Part shown: in pieces, positions 8,994 to 17,733 of the stretch
Position numbering within the stretch: the first letter of the stretch is position 1
How the letters are laid out: each line of letters opens with the position of its first letter
NCBI RefSeq assembly: GCF_003121405.1
Contig: NZ_QBUY01000002.1
Coordinates: forward strand, 203,379-267,378
Origin: Paraburkholderia sp. C35
Lineage (GTDB): Bacteria; Pseudomonadota; Gammaproteobacteria; Burkholderiales; Burkholderiaceae
Reading direction: 5' to 3'
DNA length: 64,000 nt
Translations under genes and position numbers: made by a program
The notes under the pieces: model-generated
The model's database searches: none
Told to the model about the DNA's origin: nothing
The model's input: the letters and a program-made list of their open reading frames with translations, nothing else

Positions 8994-10382
8994 CTACTTC
9001 ATGGCGCCCTTGCATGAGTACGTTTGTCGTCGGTCGGATTGCTCGCGCTCTGCCATCAGGCGCTGTCGTCCAACGCGCGTCGAATACGCAAGCGCGGTGG
9101 AAAAGACAGCTGCAATGACGAGATAGGTTGGAGCAACCAGTCTGTTGCCTGTCCATTCCGTCAACAGATTGATGATGAATGGCGCCATGCCACCGAACAG
9201 CGTGACGGCTACGTTGTAAGACAGCGAAAGACCCGTAGCACCCGATTTGCGAGGAAAGAGCGTGGCCAGCATGCCGGCATGTGGGCCCGCAAGAACGGTC
9301 TGGAAAAGCCCGGCTACCAGTTGCATACACAGAAGCCGGGGAACCGATGGCGCATCGGCGATAAACAGAAACATGGGATAAGCGCAAAGCGCCCACGCGC
9401 CCACTACGGGAAAGAACATTCGATAAGCGCCATACCGGTCGGCGAGCAATCCGGCCACGGGAAAAAGAACTGCATTCAACGCCTGAGAGAGAATCACGCC
9501 GAGCATTGCCGCCGACATTGGAAGGCTCAGATTCAATTCGACGTATGCGGGCATATAAATAGCCCAGAGATAATTCGATGCAGTGGCGACTGTGATGACT
9601 CCGATCGCGCAAACGATGCTGCCGGTATTCAACCTGACGAAGCTAGTCCACTCTTTCCATATCGATCGGTCTGCGGTTACTTGTCGATGTTGTGTCGGCT
9701 CGTCCGGGCTTATCTGTGAGGAACGGTATTTCAGCACGACGCCCAACGGGCCGATAATGGAACCTGCCAGAAACGGCAATCGCCATCCCCAACTTCGCAA
9801 TGCGTCATCGGAAAGGCAAGTGACGAGGAAATAGCTGCATGTGGCAGCAAGCACGGCCGACAATGCTTGAGCCGACATGTTGAAACTTCCATAGAACATC
9901 CGTCTTTCCGCTGGGGCGCTCTCGACGATGATCGCTGAGGAAACGCCAAACTGCGCGCCAACCGCAACGCCTTGAATAATCCGTGCAACGATCATGACGA
10001 TGGGAGCGATCAGTCCCACTTCGTTATATGACGGGCACAAGCCTAGAAGTCCGGTTCCGACGCCCATCAGGATCATCAGCAGTGACAGGATCCGGAGCCG
10101 GCCGAGCCGGTCCGCGTACAAGGCGAAGATAACGCCGCCCAAAGGCCTTGCAACAATACCGATCGCGAACGTCGCAAACGTGAGCGACAGGCCCGCGGCT
10201 TCGTTGTGGACCGGGAAAAAGACGACCGCTATCGTTTTCGCAAGGAAGATGTAGCAGAGGAAGTCGAACCACTCCAGGCTGCTTCCCACCACGGACAGGA
10301 TGATCGGGCGCGCGCGCACTGTGCGAACCGGTGTCTCTCGCGAGCACGTCGAATGGTGCGCAAACTCTTCACGGGTTGACAT
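8994..10382 (-). CDS. MHS-type MFS transporter
   Basis: This 462-residue membrane protein belongs to the metabolite:H+ symporter branch of the MFS (ProP/KgtP/ShiA relatives). The N-terminal segment LEWFDFLCYIF in helix 1, and the ADRLGR loop between helices 2 and 3, are typical. The substrate is probably an organic acid or zwitterion, driven by protons. The ATG at 10382 is preferred over an in-frame GTG at 10388 because GAGAGG is well spaced before it. The gene is divergent from the LysR gene at 10635, with a perfect dyad between them, and precedes the enoyl-CoA hydratase gene. Confidence 0.87.
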   Translation of the reverse strand: MSTREEFAHHSTCSRETPVRTVRARPIILSVVGSSLEWFDFLCYIFLAKTIAVVFFPVHNEAAGLSLTFATFAIGIVARPLGGVIFALYADRLGRLRILSLLMILMGVGTGLLGLCPSYNEVGLIAPIVMIVARIIQGVAVGAQFGVSSAIIVESAPAERRMFYGSFNMSAQALSAVLAATCSYFLVTCLSDDALRSWGWRLPFLAGSIIGPLGVVLKYRSSQISPDEPTQHRQVTADRSIWKEWTSFVRLNTGSIVCAIGVITVATASNYLWAIYMPAYVELNLSLPMSAAMLGVILSQALNAVLFPVAGLLADRYGAYRMFFPVVGAWALCAYPMFLFIADAPSVPRLLCMQLVAGLFQTVLAGPHAGMLATLFPRKSGATGLSLSYNVAVTLFGGMAPFIINLLTEWTGNRLVAPTYLVIAAVFSTALAYSTRVGRQRLMAEREQSDRRQTYSCKGAMK

Positions 10383-10572
10383 GAACACCTCTCAAAGGGT
10401 CCGGTTGCGCCGGCCAGGTGCCTCCAGAGTGATTTGTCTCTCCCAATCCTGAAACTGATGCAGCTGACGGTTATAGTTTCGATGCCACACACGCCCCGCA
10501 TTTTTCTGCTTTCACTCCGTTAACGAATTTCGCACATGAGTGGCGAAAAACAAGCTATTTTTTGTTTGGCCG

Positions 10573-10595
10573 ATACTAAACGAAATGTTTAGTAT
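10573..10595. promoter_or_regulatory. perfect 9-bp dyad, likely LysR operator
   Basis: ATACTAAAC and GTTTAGTAT are exact reverse complements separated by GAAAT. The dyad lies in the 252-base divergent region, about 40 bases before the LysR start. LysR-type proteins bind interrupted dyads in such positions and control both directions. Confidence 0.65.
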
Positions 10596-10634
10596 TAGTC
10601 TTGAGTCTGTCGCCGTCATAGCGAGAAAGATTCG

Positions 10635-11510
10635 ATGAGCACAATCCGCTTTCTTCGTACGTTTCTCGCTGTCGAGAAGTACGGTTCGATGTCCGCCGCG
10701 GCAGACCATGTGCGGCTGACTCAGGCGGCCGTCGGGCAGCAGATGCGCGCGCTCGAAGCCGAACTGCGTCGGCCGCTGTTCGAACGGTCCGGGCGGGGAA
10801 GCCAGATGACGGCGGCGGGCCGGGCGCTCGTGCCGCACGCGCGGAAAATGGTGTCGATTTACGAGGACATGCTGCGTGCGCGGCCGGATACGTCAGAATT
10901 GACGGGAACGGTGACGGTGGGTGCGATCGTCTCCGCGACGGGTTTTCTCTGCAAGGCTGCGTTGAACCTCAAGGAGCAGCACCCGGCGCTCGAACTCAAG
11001 CTTCTTCTTGGGCACGATCTGGATCTGTGCGAACGCGTCAAGGCGGGTGAAGTCGACGCGGCCGTGGTCGAACAAAGAGACAGCAGCCATGATCGGCCCG
11101 GCGTGTGGACTCCGCTCTACGTCGAACCGCTGATCATGCTCGCCAACAGCAAGGTCGCTTCGCGTAACGCGAGTGCAGAAGGCTTGCTCGATTCCCAGCC
11201 ATTCATCCGATACGACCGTTCAACAGGAATTGGCCGCGAGATCGAACGGATCCTGCAAAAAATCCATGTCAAACCGAGGGAAATACTGGAAGTCAATGCG
11301 ATCGGAACGATCATGGATCTCGTGCGGCAAAACGTCGGCATTTCGATCATTCCGCAATTAAAGCAGGTCGCGTGGGATCAGGAAAAATCGTTGACGGTTC
11401 TGCCCTTGCTGGGTTCGACGTCGGGGCGCGTGATCGGCATTTATGAAAGCCTGAAGCAGCCGAAGAATGTTGCCGCAGTGAAGCGGCAGATACTTCACGA
11501 ACTGAGCTGA
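10635..11510 (+). CDS. LysR-family transcriptional regulator
   Basis: This 291-residue protein has the standard LysR layout. The N-terminal winged helix-turn-helix (about 1-60) includes SMSAAADHVRLTQAAVGQQMRALE, and the C-terminal effector-binding domain covers about 88-290. It is divergent from the MHS transporter/enoyl-CoA hydratase pair and probably controls it, with the dyad at 10573-10595 as its site. Effector unknown, most likely the transported acid or its CoA product. Confidence 0.92.
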   Translation: MSTIRFLRTFLAVEKYGSMSAAADHVRLTQAAVGQQMRALEAELRRPLFERSGRGSQMTAAGRALVPHARKMVSIYEDMLRARPDTSELTGTVTVGAIVSATGFLCKAALNLKEQHPALELKLLLGHDLDLCERVKAGEVDAAVVEQRDSSHDRPGVWTPLYVEPLIMLANSKVASRNASAEGLLDSQPFIRYDRSTGIGREIERILQKIHVKPREILEVNAIGTIMDLVRQNVGISIIPQLKQVAWDQEKSLTVLPLLGSTSGRVIGIYESLKQPKNVAAVKRQILHELS

Positions 11511-11638
11511 GTCAAGTTAGGTTAAGGAAGGGGTATTCGAAGCAGCAGTGAGTTGACCAGGACGCTGGCCGACTGCACATCCCATAAGCGAATGGAGCAG
11601 ACGGAAGCACACCCCGCCGCCACCCGTTGTGGATGACG

Positions 11639-12313
11639 TCAGGCGCTCAATGCCTGTTTGAACTCCGGTGTGTCAGCTCGCCGATCCGTCATCGACTCTG
11701 CCCGGCGGTGGAGCGATGCCTTGCGCTTTTCCTCGGCGTTCTCGATGAAATCGGACAGTTCACGTTCGATGGCCGAATCCTTCGCACCGGGTTTCCACGT
11801 CGCCACACCGTGCCGACGGCGCGTGGTTCTGGCAAGGGCTAGTGCAGCCATGGCTGCCTTCGCGCTTTCGAATTCGACCAGCGCGCAGAGGTCGGTGGGT
11901 TCGGCAAATTCCCGGTACGCCTCCGCGTATTCCCGCGTCGCGTGCACGGTGGCCGGATACTCGCGCAGTTCGGAAACCGCCTTGCGACGCAGCACGTCCC
12001 ATCGAAGCCTGTCCGGATAGGCAAAGGCCGCGATGGACACGGTCCTGATCGCTTCGCGGCTCATCGAGCCGGCGGGCACGGCCGCCGCCCAGGCAGCTTT
12101 ATGCATCATCGTCCGGCATGTCCGCGCGTAACTCTCTAACGACGACGCCAGTTCCAGCGCCGTAGCGCGTCGTAGCGACCTGCGGTCACTCATATCTCTC
12201 GCGGAGATCCACGCGAGCGTGACAATGGAGCCGATCGCGCTGGACGCCAACGCTAGCGCAATCGGAGAGTTCCAGCTGAATCGCTGAAGATAGACGAGCC
12301 ATTCCTGCGGCAT
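11639..12313 (-). CDS. hypothetical membrane-anchored protein
   Basis: I do not recognise this 224-residue protein. One N-terminal hydrophobic segment (about 15-37, SPIALALASSAIGSIVTLAW) would anchor it in the inner membrane. The rest is soluble, alanine- and arginine-rich and mostly helical, ending in a charged segment (about 180-215). The frame stays open to 12409, but the upstream part contains a cluster of Cys, Tyr and Phe residues unlike the rest, so the ATG at 12313 is preferred. Size and topology resemble several uncharacterised Burkholderia proteins. The adjacent regions give no functional clue. Confidence 0.6.
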   Translation of the reverse strand: MPQEWLVYLQRFSWNSPIALALASSAIGSIVTLAWISARDMSDRRSLRRATALELASSLESYARTCRTMMHKAAWAAAVPAGSMSREAIRTVSIAAFAYPDRLRWDVLRRKAVSELREYPATVHATREYAEAYREFAEPTDLCALVEFESAKAAMAALALARTTRRRHGVATWKPGAKDSAIERELSDFIENAEEKRKASLHRRAESMTDRRADTPEFKQALSA

Positions 12314-12634
12314 ACCATGCGCTTTAAACAACGAGGTGCACAGAGTATAAGCAATCGTTTGCGGACTGTTCCGAGCAAAAAATACGGTTTGTGTTTTTGC
12401 CACGATCAAGCTGTGTTGTCGATATGTGCCTTGACAAATAATCCCGGAATGATGTGTGCCCGCGCAGTTGATCGAACAAAAATGGACCGGGTGGCCGCCT
12501 TACTTTCGACGGTTTCCGTCCGTAAGTCCGACGACAGATGATATTCGGCGAGGCAATGATCGATCATGACGATGTCGTGGATATCGACGCGCCGTTCTGA
12601 GCTGAACAACACCATGAGAATCCGTCTGACACGC
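12314..12634. other. 321-base intergenic stretch
   Basis: I see no convincing gene, RNA or repeat here. A 69-codon minus-strand frame (12406-12615) exists, but it has no ribosome site or recognisable motif. The stretch is more AT-rich than its surroundings and may hold the promoter of the membrane-anchored gene. Confidence 0.4.
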
Positions 12635-13765
12635 TCAGATGGATTCCTTGAGAAGGTCCGTCAGGTCAATGCCATTCTTCGCCGCATCCATCAACGCATC
12701 CGGTACCGGGCCCTCGCGTTCCGGGTCCACCAGCGCCTGATTCAGATCGACGTAAGGCCGCATACGGTTTTCATACCCAGCGAAAGCCGCAGTCACGTCG
12801 CCGGAAGATTGCGCCAGTTCATGCGCCAGCACGAAAGCACCGACGAGTCCCAGGCTCGTGCCCTGCCCGGAGAACGGCGACGCGCAATATGCAGCATCGC
12901 CCGCCAGTACGACCCGGCCCTTCGACCAGGCCGGCATGTGAATTTGCGCGAGTTCGTTGTAGTAGAACTGCCGGGCCGTCGTCATTGCCTTGATAAAGCG
13001 CGGGAAATCGCCTTGCAGATGAACACAATGCTCGGCGACAAGGCGCTTCTGCCCTTCGATATCGCCTCGCGTCAACGGCGGTTGCGGTGCCTCGAATCCG
13101 ACGCCGATGCGTAGTTCCTTCTGGTCGAGGCTCGGATAGATCACATAGCCGAATGCTTCGACGCGGTGACCAATCTGCCAGTCTGTCAGATCGATGATAT
13201 TGGGCGTCGAGAATAGCGCCAGCACGACACCCAACGGAAAGACAACCTCGGACTCGGCGTCGAACACCTGCTTGCGTACGTTCGAATAGATACCGTCCGC
13301 TCCGATCAGCAGATCAAAGCGGCTTGTCGAACCGCTTGCGAATTCGATATTCACCCCGTCGCTATGCTCATCGATCGAGCGGATGCTGTCGTTATAAATG
13401 AACCCGACACGATTCCCCAGCGCGTTCTGCAAAATCTCGCACAGGTCATCACGGAAGATTTCAATGTCCTCGCTATCGAGACGACCCGCGCTGTACGTTC
13501 GTTCGACCGTTCGCTGCACCTCGTGTCCGTTCGCATCGAGCATCGACATGCCCTTGAGGCGGGTACGCTTTTCAGTGACAGCCTCCCGCAGACCCATTGC
13601 GCTAACGACATCCAGCGCGACAAAACGAATGTCGACCGCCTGGCCACCCTGACGAAAGCTACCCGACCGTTCGACGATCGTGACGGCGAAGCCGGCACGA
13701 TCGAGCCAGAATGCCAGCGCCAAACCAGTGACGCCTGCACCGGAAATCAACACGTTGCGTTTCAT
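12635..13765 (-). CDS. TetX-like FAD-dependent monooxygenase
   Basis: This 376-residue flavoprotein monooxygenase is of the PHBH/TetX group. The dinucleotide-binding motif GAGVTGLALAFWLDRAGF lies at about 9-26, followed by the glutamate of VER at the end of strand 2. The second FAD motif, AGDAAYCASPFSGQGTSLG, falls near 290-308. Such enzymes use NAD(P)H and oxygen to hydroxylate aromatics or inactivate antibiotics such as tetracycline; the real substrate here is unknown. AAGGACC precedes the start. The gene is followed on the same strand by no partner, and a DMT exporter gene lies upstream in the same direction, so export plus modification of a toxic compound is one possible theme. Confidence 0.85.
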   Translation of the reverse strand: MKRNVLISGAGVTGLALAFWLDRAGFAVTIVERSGSFRQGGQAVDIRFVALDVVSAMGLREAVTEKRTRLKGMSMLDANGHEVQRTVERTYSAGRLDSEDIEIFRDDLCEILQNALGNRVGFIYNDSIRSIDEHSDGVNIEFASGSTSRFDLLIGADGIYSNVRKQVFDAESEVVFPLGVVLALFSTPNIIDLTDWQIGHRVEAFGYVIYPSLDQKELRIGVGFEAPQPPLTRGDIEGQKRLVAEHCVHLQGDFPRFIKAMTTARQFYYNELAQIHMPAWSKGRVVLAGDAAYCASPFSGQGTSLGLVGAFVLAHELAQSSGDVTAAFAGYENRMRPYVDLNQALVDPEREGPVPDALMDAAKNGIDLTDLLKESI

Positions 13766-13836
13766 TGAAAGGTCCTTGTTGCGGTAGGTGATTGCTTCCG
13801 ATGGTGCAAGTATCCTGTCCGGAAGTTAGCTTTGAA

Positions 13837-14772
13837 TTACGGCCTGCGCGATGCTGCAACGGGGAGATCCTTCGACGGCGCCCGTGCAGCGATGCCGACA
13901 CCCAGCATCGCAATACCCATTGACCACCACGCAAGCGAGGGCAGCACCTCGCCCAGAAACACATAACTCATCAACGCGGCACCGGGCGGCACGAACAGAA
14001 ATAGCGACGCGACCTGCGACACCTTACCGGCACGTGTCATTGCGAGCAGCAGCGTGATTGCGATCAGCGAATTACAGATCACGAGATACGCGAGCATCGA
14101 AGCAAAGGTCGCGTTCCATTCGACGTGCGTATGTTCGAACAGTGCCGCCATCGGCGCGCAGAATATGAAGCCGACCGCGTACTGTACGAGGTTTGCCGTC
14201 ACGGGATCTTGTGCAACGCCATAACGCTTTTCGTAGAGCATCGCAGCGGTAATACCGATCAACGCGCCGATCGCCATCAAGACAGGACCAGCAGAATCGA
14301 CCTGCATGCGGCCACGCGCGAAGAGCACACCAGCGGCGCCAACCAGCCCGAGCAATAGCCCTATCCAGCGTCGCGCGCCCACACGTTCACCTATCAGACG
14401 CGGTGCAAGCACGCCGACAAGAATCGGTTGCAACGAGACAATCAGCGCAAGCACGGAACTCGCAATCCCTGCCGTCATCGCGAGATAGCTGAGGCCGAAG
14501 TACATCACCTGCACGAGAAAACCGACCACGATCAGCGAACGCCATGCGTGCGCAGAACGTGGCAGCGGTGGACGGCGGATAGCGAACGCGATACCAAGGA
14601 ACCCAACCGTGAATGCGAACCGTATGGCAAGAAAGGTGAGTGGCGATGCATACCGCAGCCCGATTTTCGCAACGGGAAAACCTGCCGACCACAGCAGCAG
14701 AAAAACAACCGGCGCACCGAGCGAAAGCCACGGGTTGTCGACAGTTGCAAGCGCATTGGTTCCGTCTCTCAT
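13837..14772 (-). CDS. EamA/DMT-family transporter
   Basis: This 311-residue protein has ten hydrophobic segments arranged as two EamA repeats, as in RhaT/YdcZ-like drug/metabolite transporters. A first-repeat helix ends in AKIGLRYASPLTFLAIRF, typical of the family. The start at 14772 has an AAAGGA ribosome site three bases upstream, so the longer frame to 14850 is rejected. Its promoter region is shared with the divergent LacI gene and contains two LacI-type palindromes, so it may be co-controlled. Substrate unknown; amino-acid or metabolite efflux is common for the family. Confidence 0.85.
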   Translation of the reverse strand: MRDGTNALATVDNPWLSLGAPVVFLLLWSAGFPVAKIGLRYASPLTFLAIRFAFTVGFLGIAFAIRRPPLPRSAHAWRSLIVVGFLVQVMYFGLSYLAMTAGIASSVLALIVSLQPILVGVLAPRLIGERVGARRWIGLLLGLVGAAGVLFARGRMQVDSAGPVLMAIGALIGITAAMLYEKRYGVAQDPVTANLVQYAVGFIFCAPMAALFEHTHVEWNATFASMLAYLVICNSLIAITLLLAMTRAGKVSQVASLFLFVPPGAALMSYVFLGEVLPSLAWWSMGIAMLGVGIAARAPSKDLPVAASRRP

Positions 14773-14833
14773 GGTCCTTTCCCGACCTCGATTCGCAGTG
14801 AGCAAGGCGTATATCAGGTTTACCCGCGAAGCA

Positions 14834-14847
14834 TGTGAACGTTCGCA
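14834..14847. promoter_or_regulatory. LacI-type operator, upstream copy
   Basis: TGTGAACGTTCGCA is a near-palindrome around AACGTT with one mismatched pair. LacI/PurR-family sites characteristically have a central CG. It lies 62 bases before the divergent DMT transporter start and shares GTGAACG with the second site. Confidence 0.6.
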
Positions 14848-14889
14848 CAAACAGGTTTACTTCGCAACGTAGTCGCCTATAGTCAAAAC

Positions 14890-14907
14890 CATGTGAACGA
14901 TCACATG
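14890..14907. promoter_or_regulatory. LacI-type operator at the regulator start
   Basis: CATGTGA and TCACATG are perfect 7-base arms around ACGA. The site ends within 11 bases of the LacI start codon, where bound repressor would block the gene. Two such sites 56 bases apart would allow cooperative or looped repression of both directions. Confidence 0.7.
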
Positions 14908-14917
14908 CGCGGTGAAA

Positions 14918-16018
14918 ATGAAATCTGACGAAAGCGGTCGTGCGCCCACGCTCAAGGATGTCGGCAAGCTGGCAGGGGTTTCCTACCAGACCGTCTCGCG
15001 TGTCATGAATGGGTCGGAACGCGTGAGTCCCGAGACCCGCGATCTCGTCATGGCTGCAGCGCAGCAACTCGGATTTCGTGTGAACCGCGTGGCGGGAAGT
15101 TTGCGTACGAACCGTTCGCGTACGCTTGGCCTTGTGATGTCGGATGTCGCCAACCTGTTTTTCGCGGAAGTCGTGGGTGGCGTGCAGGCGGAAGCGGCAC
15201 TCAATCATTACTCCGTCATTCTCGCGAACAGCAACGAAAATCTCGAATGCGAACGCGAGGTCGTAACGGGCCTGATGGAGCGCCGCGTCGATGGTCTGAT
15301 CGTCGCGCCGGCGGAAGGCGAGCACAGCTATCTGAGCCGCGATCTTCCCGAACGGTTCCCACTCGTTGCGATCAACCGGATGATCGACGACGCAGTCTGC
15401 AGCGGCGTGCTCAGCGACAACGAAGGCGGCGCGCGGCTCGCCGTGCAGTATCTGCTGGAGCGCGGTCATACGCGCATCGGCGCATTGTCCGGATCGCGCG
15501 GGCTGATGACGTCGCGCGAGCGGATCGACGGCTTCAAGGCCGCGTTGAAGGAAGCGCGGGTGCCTGTGCGGCGCGAATGGATCCGCTTCGCGGGCCTGAA
15601 AGCCGACACGGCCTGCACTTGCGCATTGGAATTGCTCGACAGCGCCGACCGTCCCAGCGCACTCTTCGCGACCAGCAATACGATTGCCGAAGGCGTATTG
15701 CTGGCGATGCGCGAACTCGGTTTGCGCCGCAACGAAGATGTCGATGTGATCTGTTTCGACGACGTGCCGTGGGCGCGCCTCGTCGATCCGCCGATGCCCG
15801 TCATCGCGCAGGATACGAATCAGATTGGCCGACTCGCCGTGCGCACGCTGCTCGGCCTGATCGAACGGACACATACGCCGGGCGACATCGTGCGTTTGCC
15901 GACACGCCTGCTGACGAACCAGATCGTGCTGCCGAAGCGCGCAGTGCAGAGCACCGCCTCGCAGCAAGCGGCGCGCCGTGCGCGACTCGCGCTCAAGGCG
16001 CAGGGAGCGCTGGAATGA
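14918..16018 (+). CDS. LacI-family transcriptional repressor
   Basis: This 366-residue repressor has the N-terminal LacI headpiece (about 10-60: LKDVGKLAGVSYQTVSRVMNG, then the hinge helix) and a periplasmic-binding-protein-like effector domain to about 340. A GTG at 14912 is an in-frame alternative; no clear ribosome site separates them because the operator occupies that space. Its stop overlaps the next start by ATGA, so the repressor is the first gene of the operon it probably controls. The effector should be the sugar-like compound imported by the TRAP system at the operon end. Confidence 0.92.
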   Translation: MKSDESGRAPTLKDVGKLAGVSYQTVSRVMNGSERVSPETRDLVMAAAQQLGFRVNRVAGSLRTNRSRTLGLVMSDVANLFFAEVVGGVQAEAALNHYSVILANSNENLECEREVVTGLMERRVDGLIVAPAEGEHSYLSRDLPERFPLVAINRMIDDAVCSGVLSDNEGGARLAVQYLLERGHTRIGALSGSRGLMTSRERIDGFKAALKEARVPVRREWIRFAGLKADTACTCALELLDSADRPSALFATSNTIAEGVLLAMRELGLRRNEDVDVICFDDVPWARLVDPPMPVIAQDTNQIGRLAVRTLLGLIERTHTPGDIVRLPTRLLTNQIVLPKRAVQSTASQQAARRARLALKAQGALE

Positions 16019-16926
16019 GCGCGAGATCGTCTGTCGACACGAACAGTCGTCGTCTGGGATTGAGTCCCGTCACGCTGGCGCAGTGCACCTTCGAACAGGC
16101 GTTCGAGATGACCGCGCGTGCAGGATTTACCGGAATCGGGCTGCGTTACGACCAGTTCGAACGTTATCTCGCACAAGGCGGTTCGGTTGCAGAGGTCAAG
16201 CGGTGGCTCGATACATACGGTCTTCAGATTGCCGAAGCGGCGTTTCTTGCCGAATGGCAATACCACGGCGGTGTGCCGCTGGTGAGCCGCAGGCAACGCA
16301 GCGGCGGCGATGATGAGGAACCCGCGCGCCTGCGTGAACGCCTGGATGCGTTTCTCGCTCACTGCGAGCAATTCGAATGCGCGAACGTCACGGCTGTACC
16401 GGCGCTACGTGAGTCTGGCGATCTCGATGTCGCGGCCGAAGAATTCGCCGCACTGTGCGACATCGCGCATCCGTATGGTGTGCGCTTGTGCCTCGAATTC
16501 ATGGGCACCGCGCCGCAGATTTCCACGCTGGCGAGCGGCGCCAATCTCGTACGACGTGCGGCACGCAACAACGGCGGCCTGCTGATCGATACGTTTCTGT
16601 TTCATCAAGGGCGTTCGCAACTCGCGGACCTCGCGGCTGTGCCCATCGCGTCGATCTTCAACGTGCAACTGGCCGATGCGCTCGACAAGCCGCGCGAGCA
16701 ACTCGACATGCTGGCCGATCGCGTCTATCCCGGCACGGGCGCTGCGCACGTGCAGCAGATTGTCGACGCACTCGTGGCGAAGGGTTATGAGGGCTGGTGG
16801 ACGGTCGAGCTGTTCAATCCCGCCTACGCGAAAGACGACCCGCTAACAGTCGCCTCGACCGCTGCAAAGACGGCAACGGCACTGTTTCGCGCCGAGGTTC
16901 GAACCACTACGGGAGCCGCCGCATGA
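16015..16926 (+). CDS. sugar phosphate isomerase/epimerase (TIM barrel)
   Basis: This 303-residue protein belongs to the xylose-isomerase-like TIM-barrel family (AP_endonuc_2 fold). Candidate metal ligands appear in order: Glu in LEFMG near 165, Asp-His in LIDTFLFHQG near 190-198, and a late Glu in WTVELFNP near 263. Members isomerise or epimerise keto-sugars and related polyols. It overlaps the LacI gene by 4 bases (ATGA) and the next SDR gene by 4 bases, showing tight coupling. With an SDR and a Gfo/Idh/MocA dehydrogenase in the same operon, it probably handles an oxidised (keto) sugar intermediate; the exact substrate is not deducible. Confidence 0.85.
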   Translation: MSARSSVDTNSRRLGLSPVTLAQCTFEQAFEMTARAGFTGIGLRYDQFERYLAQGGSVAEVKRWLDTYGLQIAEAAFLAEWQYHGGVPLVSRRQRSGGDDEEPARLRERLDAFLAHCEQFECANVTAVPALRESGDLDVAAEEFAALCDIAHPYGVRLCLEFMGTAPQISTLASGANLVRRAARNNGGLLIDTFLFHQGRSQLADLAAVPIASIFNVQLADALDKPREQLDMLADRVYPGTGAAHVQQIVDALVAKGYEGWWTVELFNPAYAKDDPLTVASTAAKTATALFRAEVRTTTGAAA

Positions 16927-17678
16927 ACTTCGATCTGCATCGGGTGATGGTGACGGGCGCGGCGGGCGGTCTTGGCCGTGCTGTGACGCTGGGTCTGGCA
17001 ACGCACGGCGTATCGACCGTATGCATCGACGCGAACTACGAAGGGCTGGAGCAAACGCAGGCCGAGGCTATACGGCTAGGGGCGGCGTGTCACTCCATCG
17101 TTGCCGATCTTGGCTCGGACGCGTCGATAGGCGAAGCGTTCGCCGGTCTGTCGGCCGACGATCTGCCACTCGACGGTATCGTCACCTGTGGCGGCATCAC
17201 GAACAAGACGCGCGTGCTCGACATGACCGTCGACGAATGGGACCGCGTCATGAACATCAATCTGCGCGGCACGTTCCTGTGCGTGCAGCATGCGCTGCGA
17301 ACCATGGTGCAGCAGCGGCGCGGCCGCATCGTGACGATCGCATCCGATACGGCCAAACGCGGCGCAGGAAGACTGTCGACCTCGGCTTACGGCGCATCGA
17401 AGGGCGGCGTCGTGTCGCTGACGCGTTCGCTGGCACGCGAGCTTGCCAGCCATCGCGGCGCGATTCGCGTCAACTGTCTGTGTCCCGGTCCTATCTGGAC
17501 AGGCATGCACGATGGCATGACGCCGGAAGAACACGCGACCGTCGAAAACTCGGTGCTGATGGGGCGCTTCGCGAAGCCCGAAGAAATCGCTGCCGGTGTG
17601 CTGTTTCTGCTCTCGGACGAAGCTTCGTTCGTCTACGGCGAAACATTGATGGTGGACGGCGGCGTGGTACTCGACTAG
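16923..17678 (+). CDS. SDR-family oxidoreductase 1
   Basis: This 251-residue classical short-chain dehydrogenase has cofactor motif TGAAGGLGR at about 11-19. A CGG segment near 90 replaces the usual NNAG, which is an unusual variant. The catalytic YGASK is near 155 and a PGPIWT loop near 187. An aspartate in CIDANYEG at the end of strand 2 suggests a preference for NAD. It overlaps the isomerase gene by 4 bases. It probably oxidises a hydroxyl of the imported compound. It is not a close copy of the next SDR. Confidence 0.88.
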   Translation: MNFDLHRVMVTGAAGGLGRAVTLGLATHGVSTVCIDANYEGLEQTQAEAIRLGAACHSIVADLGSDASIGEAFAGLSADDLPLDGIVTCGGITNKTRVLDMTVDEWDRVMNINLRGTFLCVQHALRTMVQQRRGRIVTIASDTAKRGAGRLSTSAYGASKGGVVSLTRSLARELASHRGAIRVNCLCPGPIWTGMHDGMTPEEHATVENSVLMGRFAKPEEIAAGVLFLLSDEASFVYGETLMVDGGVVLD

Positions 17679-17733
17679 CCGCGCGTGCGCAACATCGCTC
17701 GGTAACTGTCATCTCAAACGGGAGACGCAACAG

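Noticed and set aside
12406..12615. 69-codon minus-strand frame
   Set aside because: It lacks a ribosome site and similarity; mixed codon use.
14387..15967. 526-codon open frame on the minus strand
   Set aside because: It lies opposite the LacI gene and the DMT gene and has the same shadow composition.
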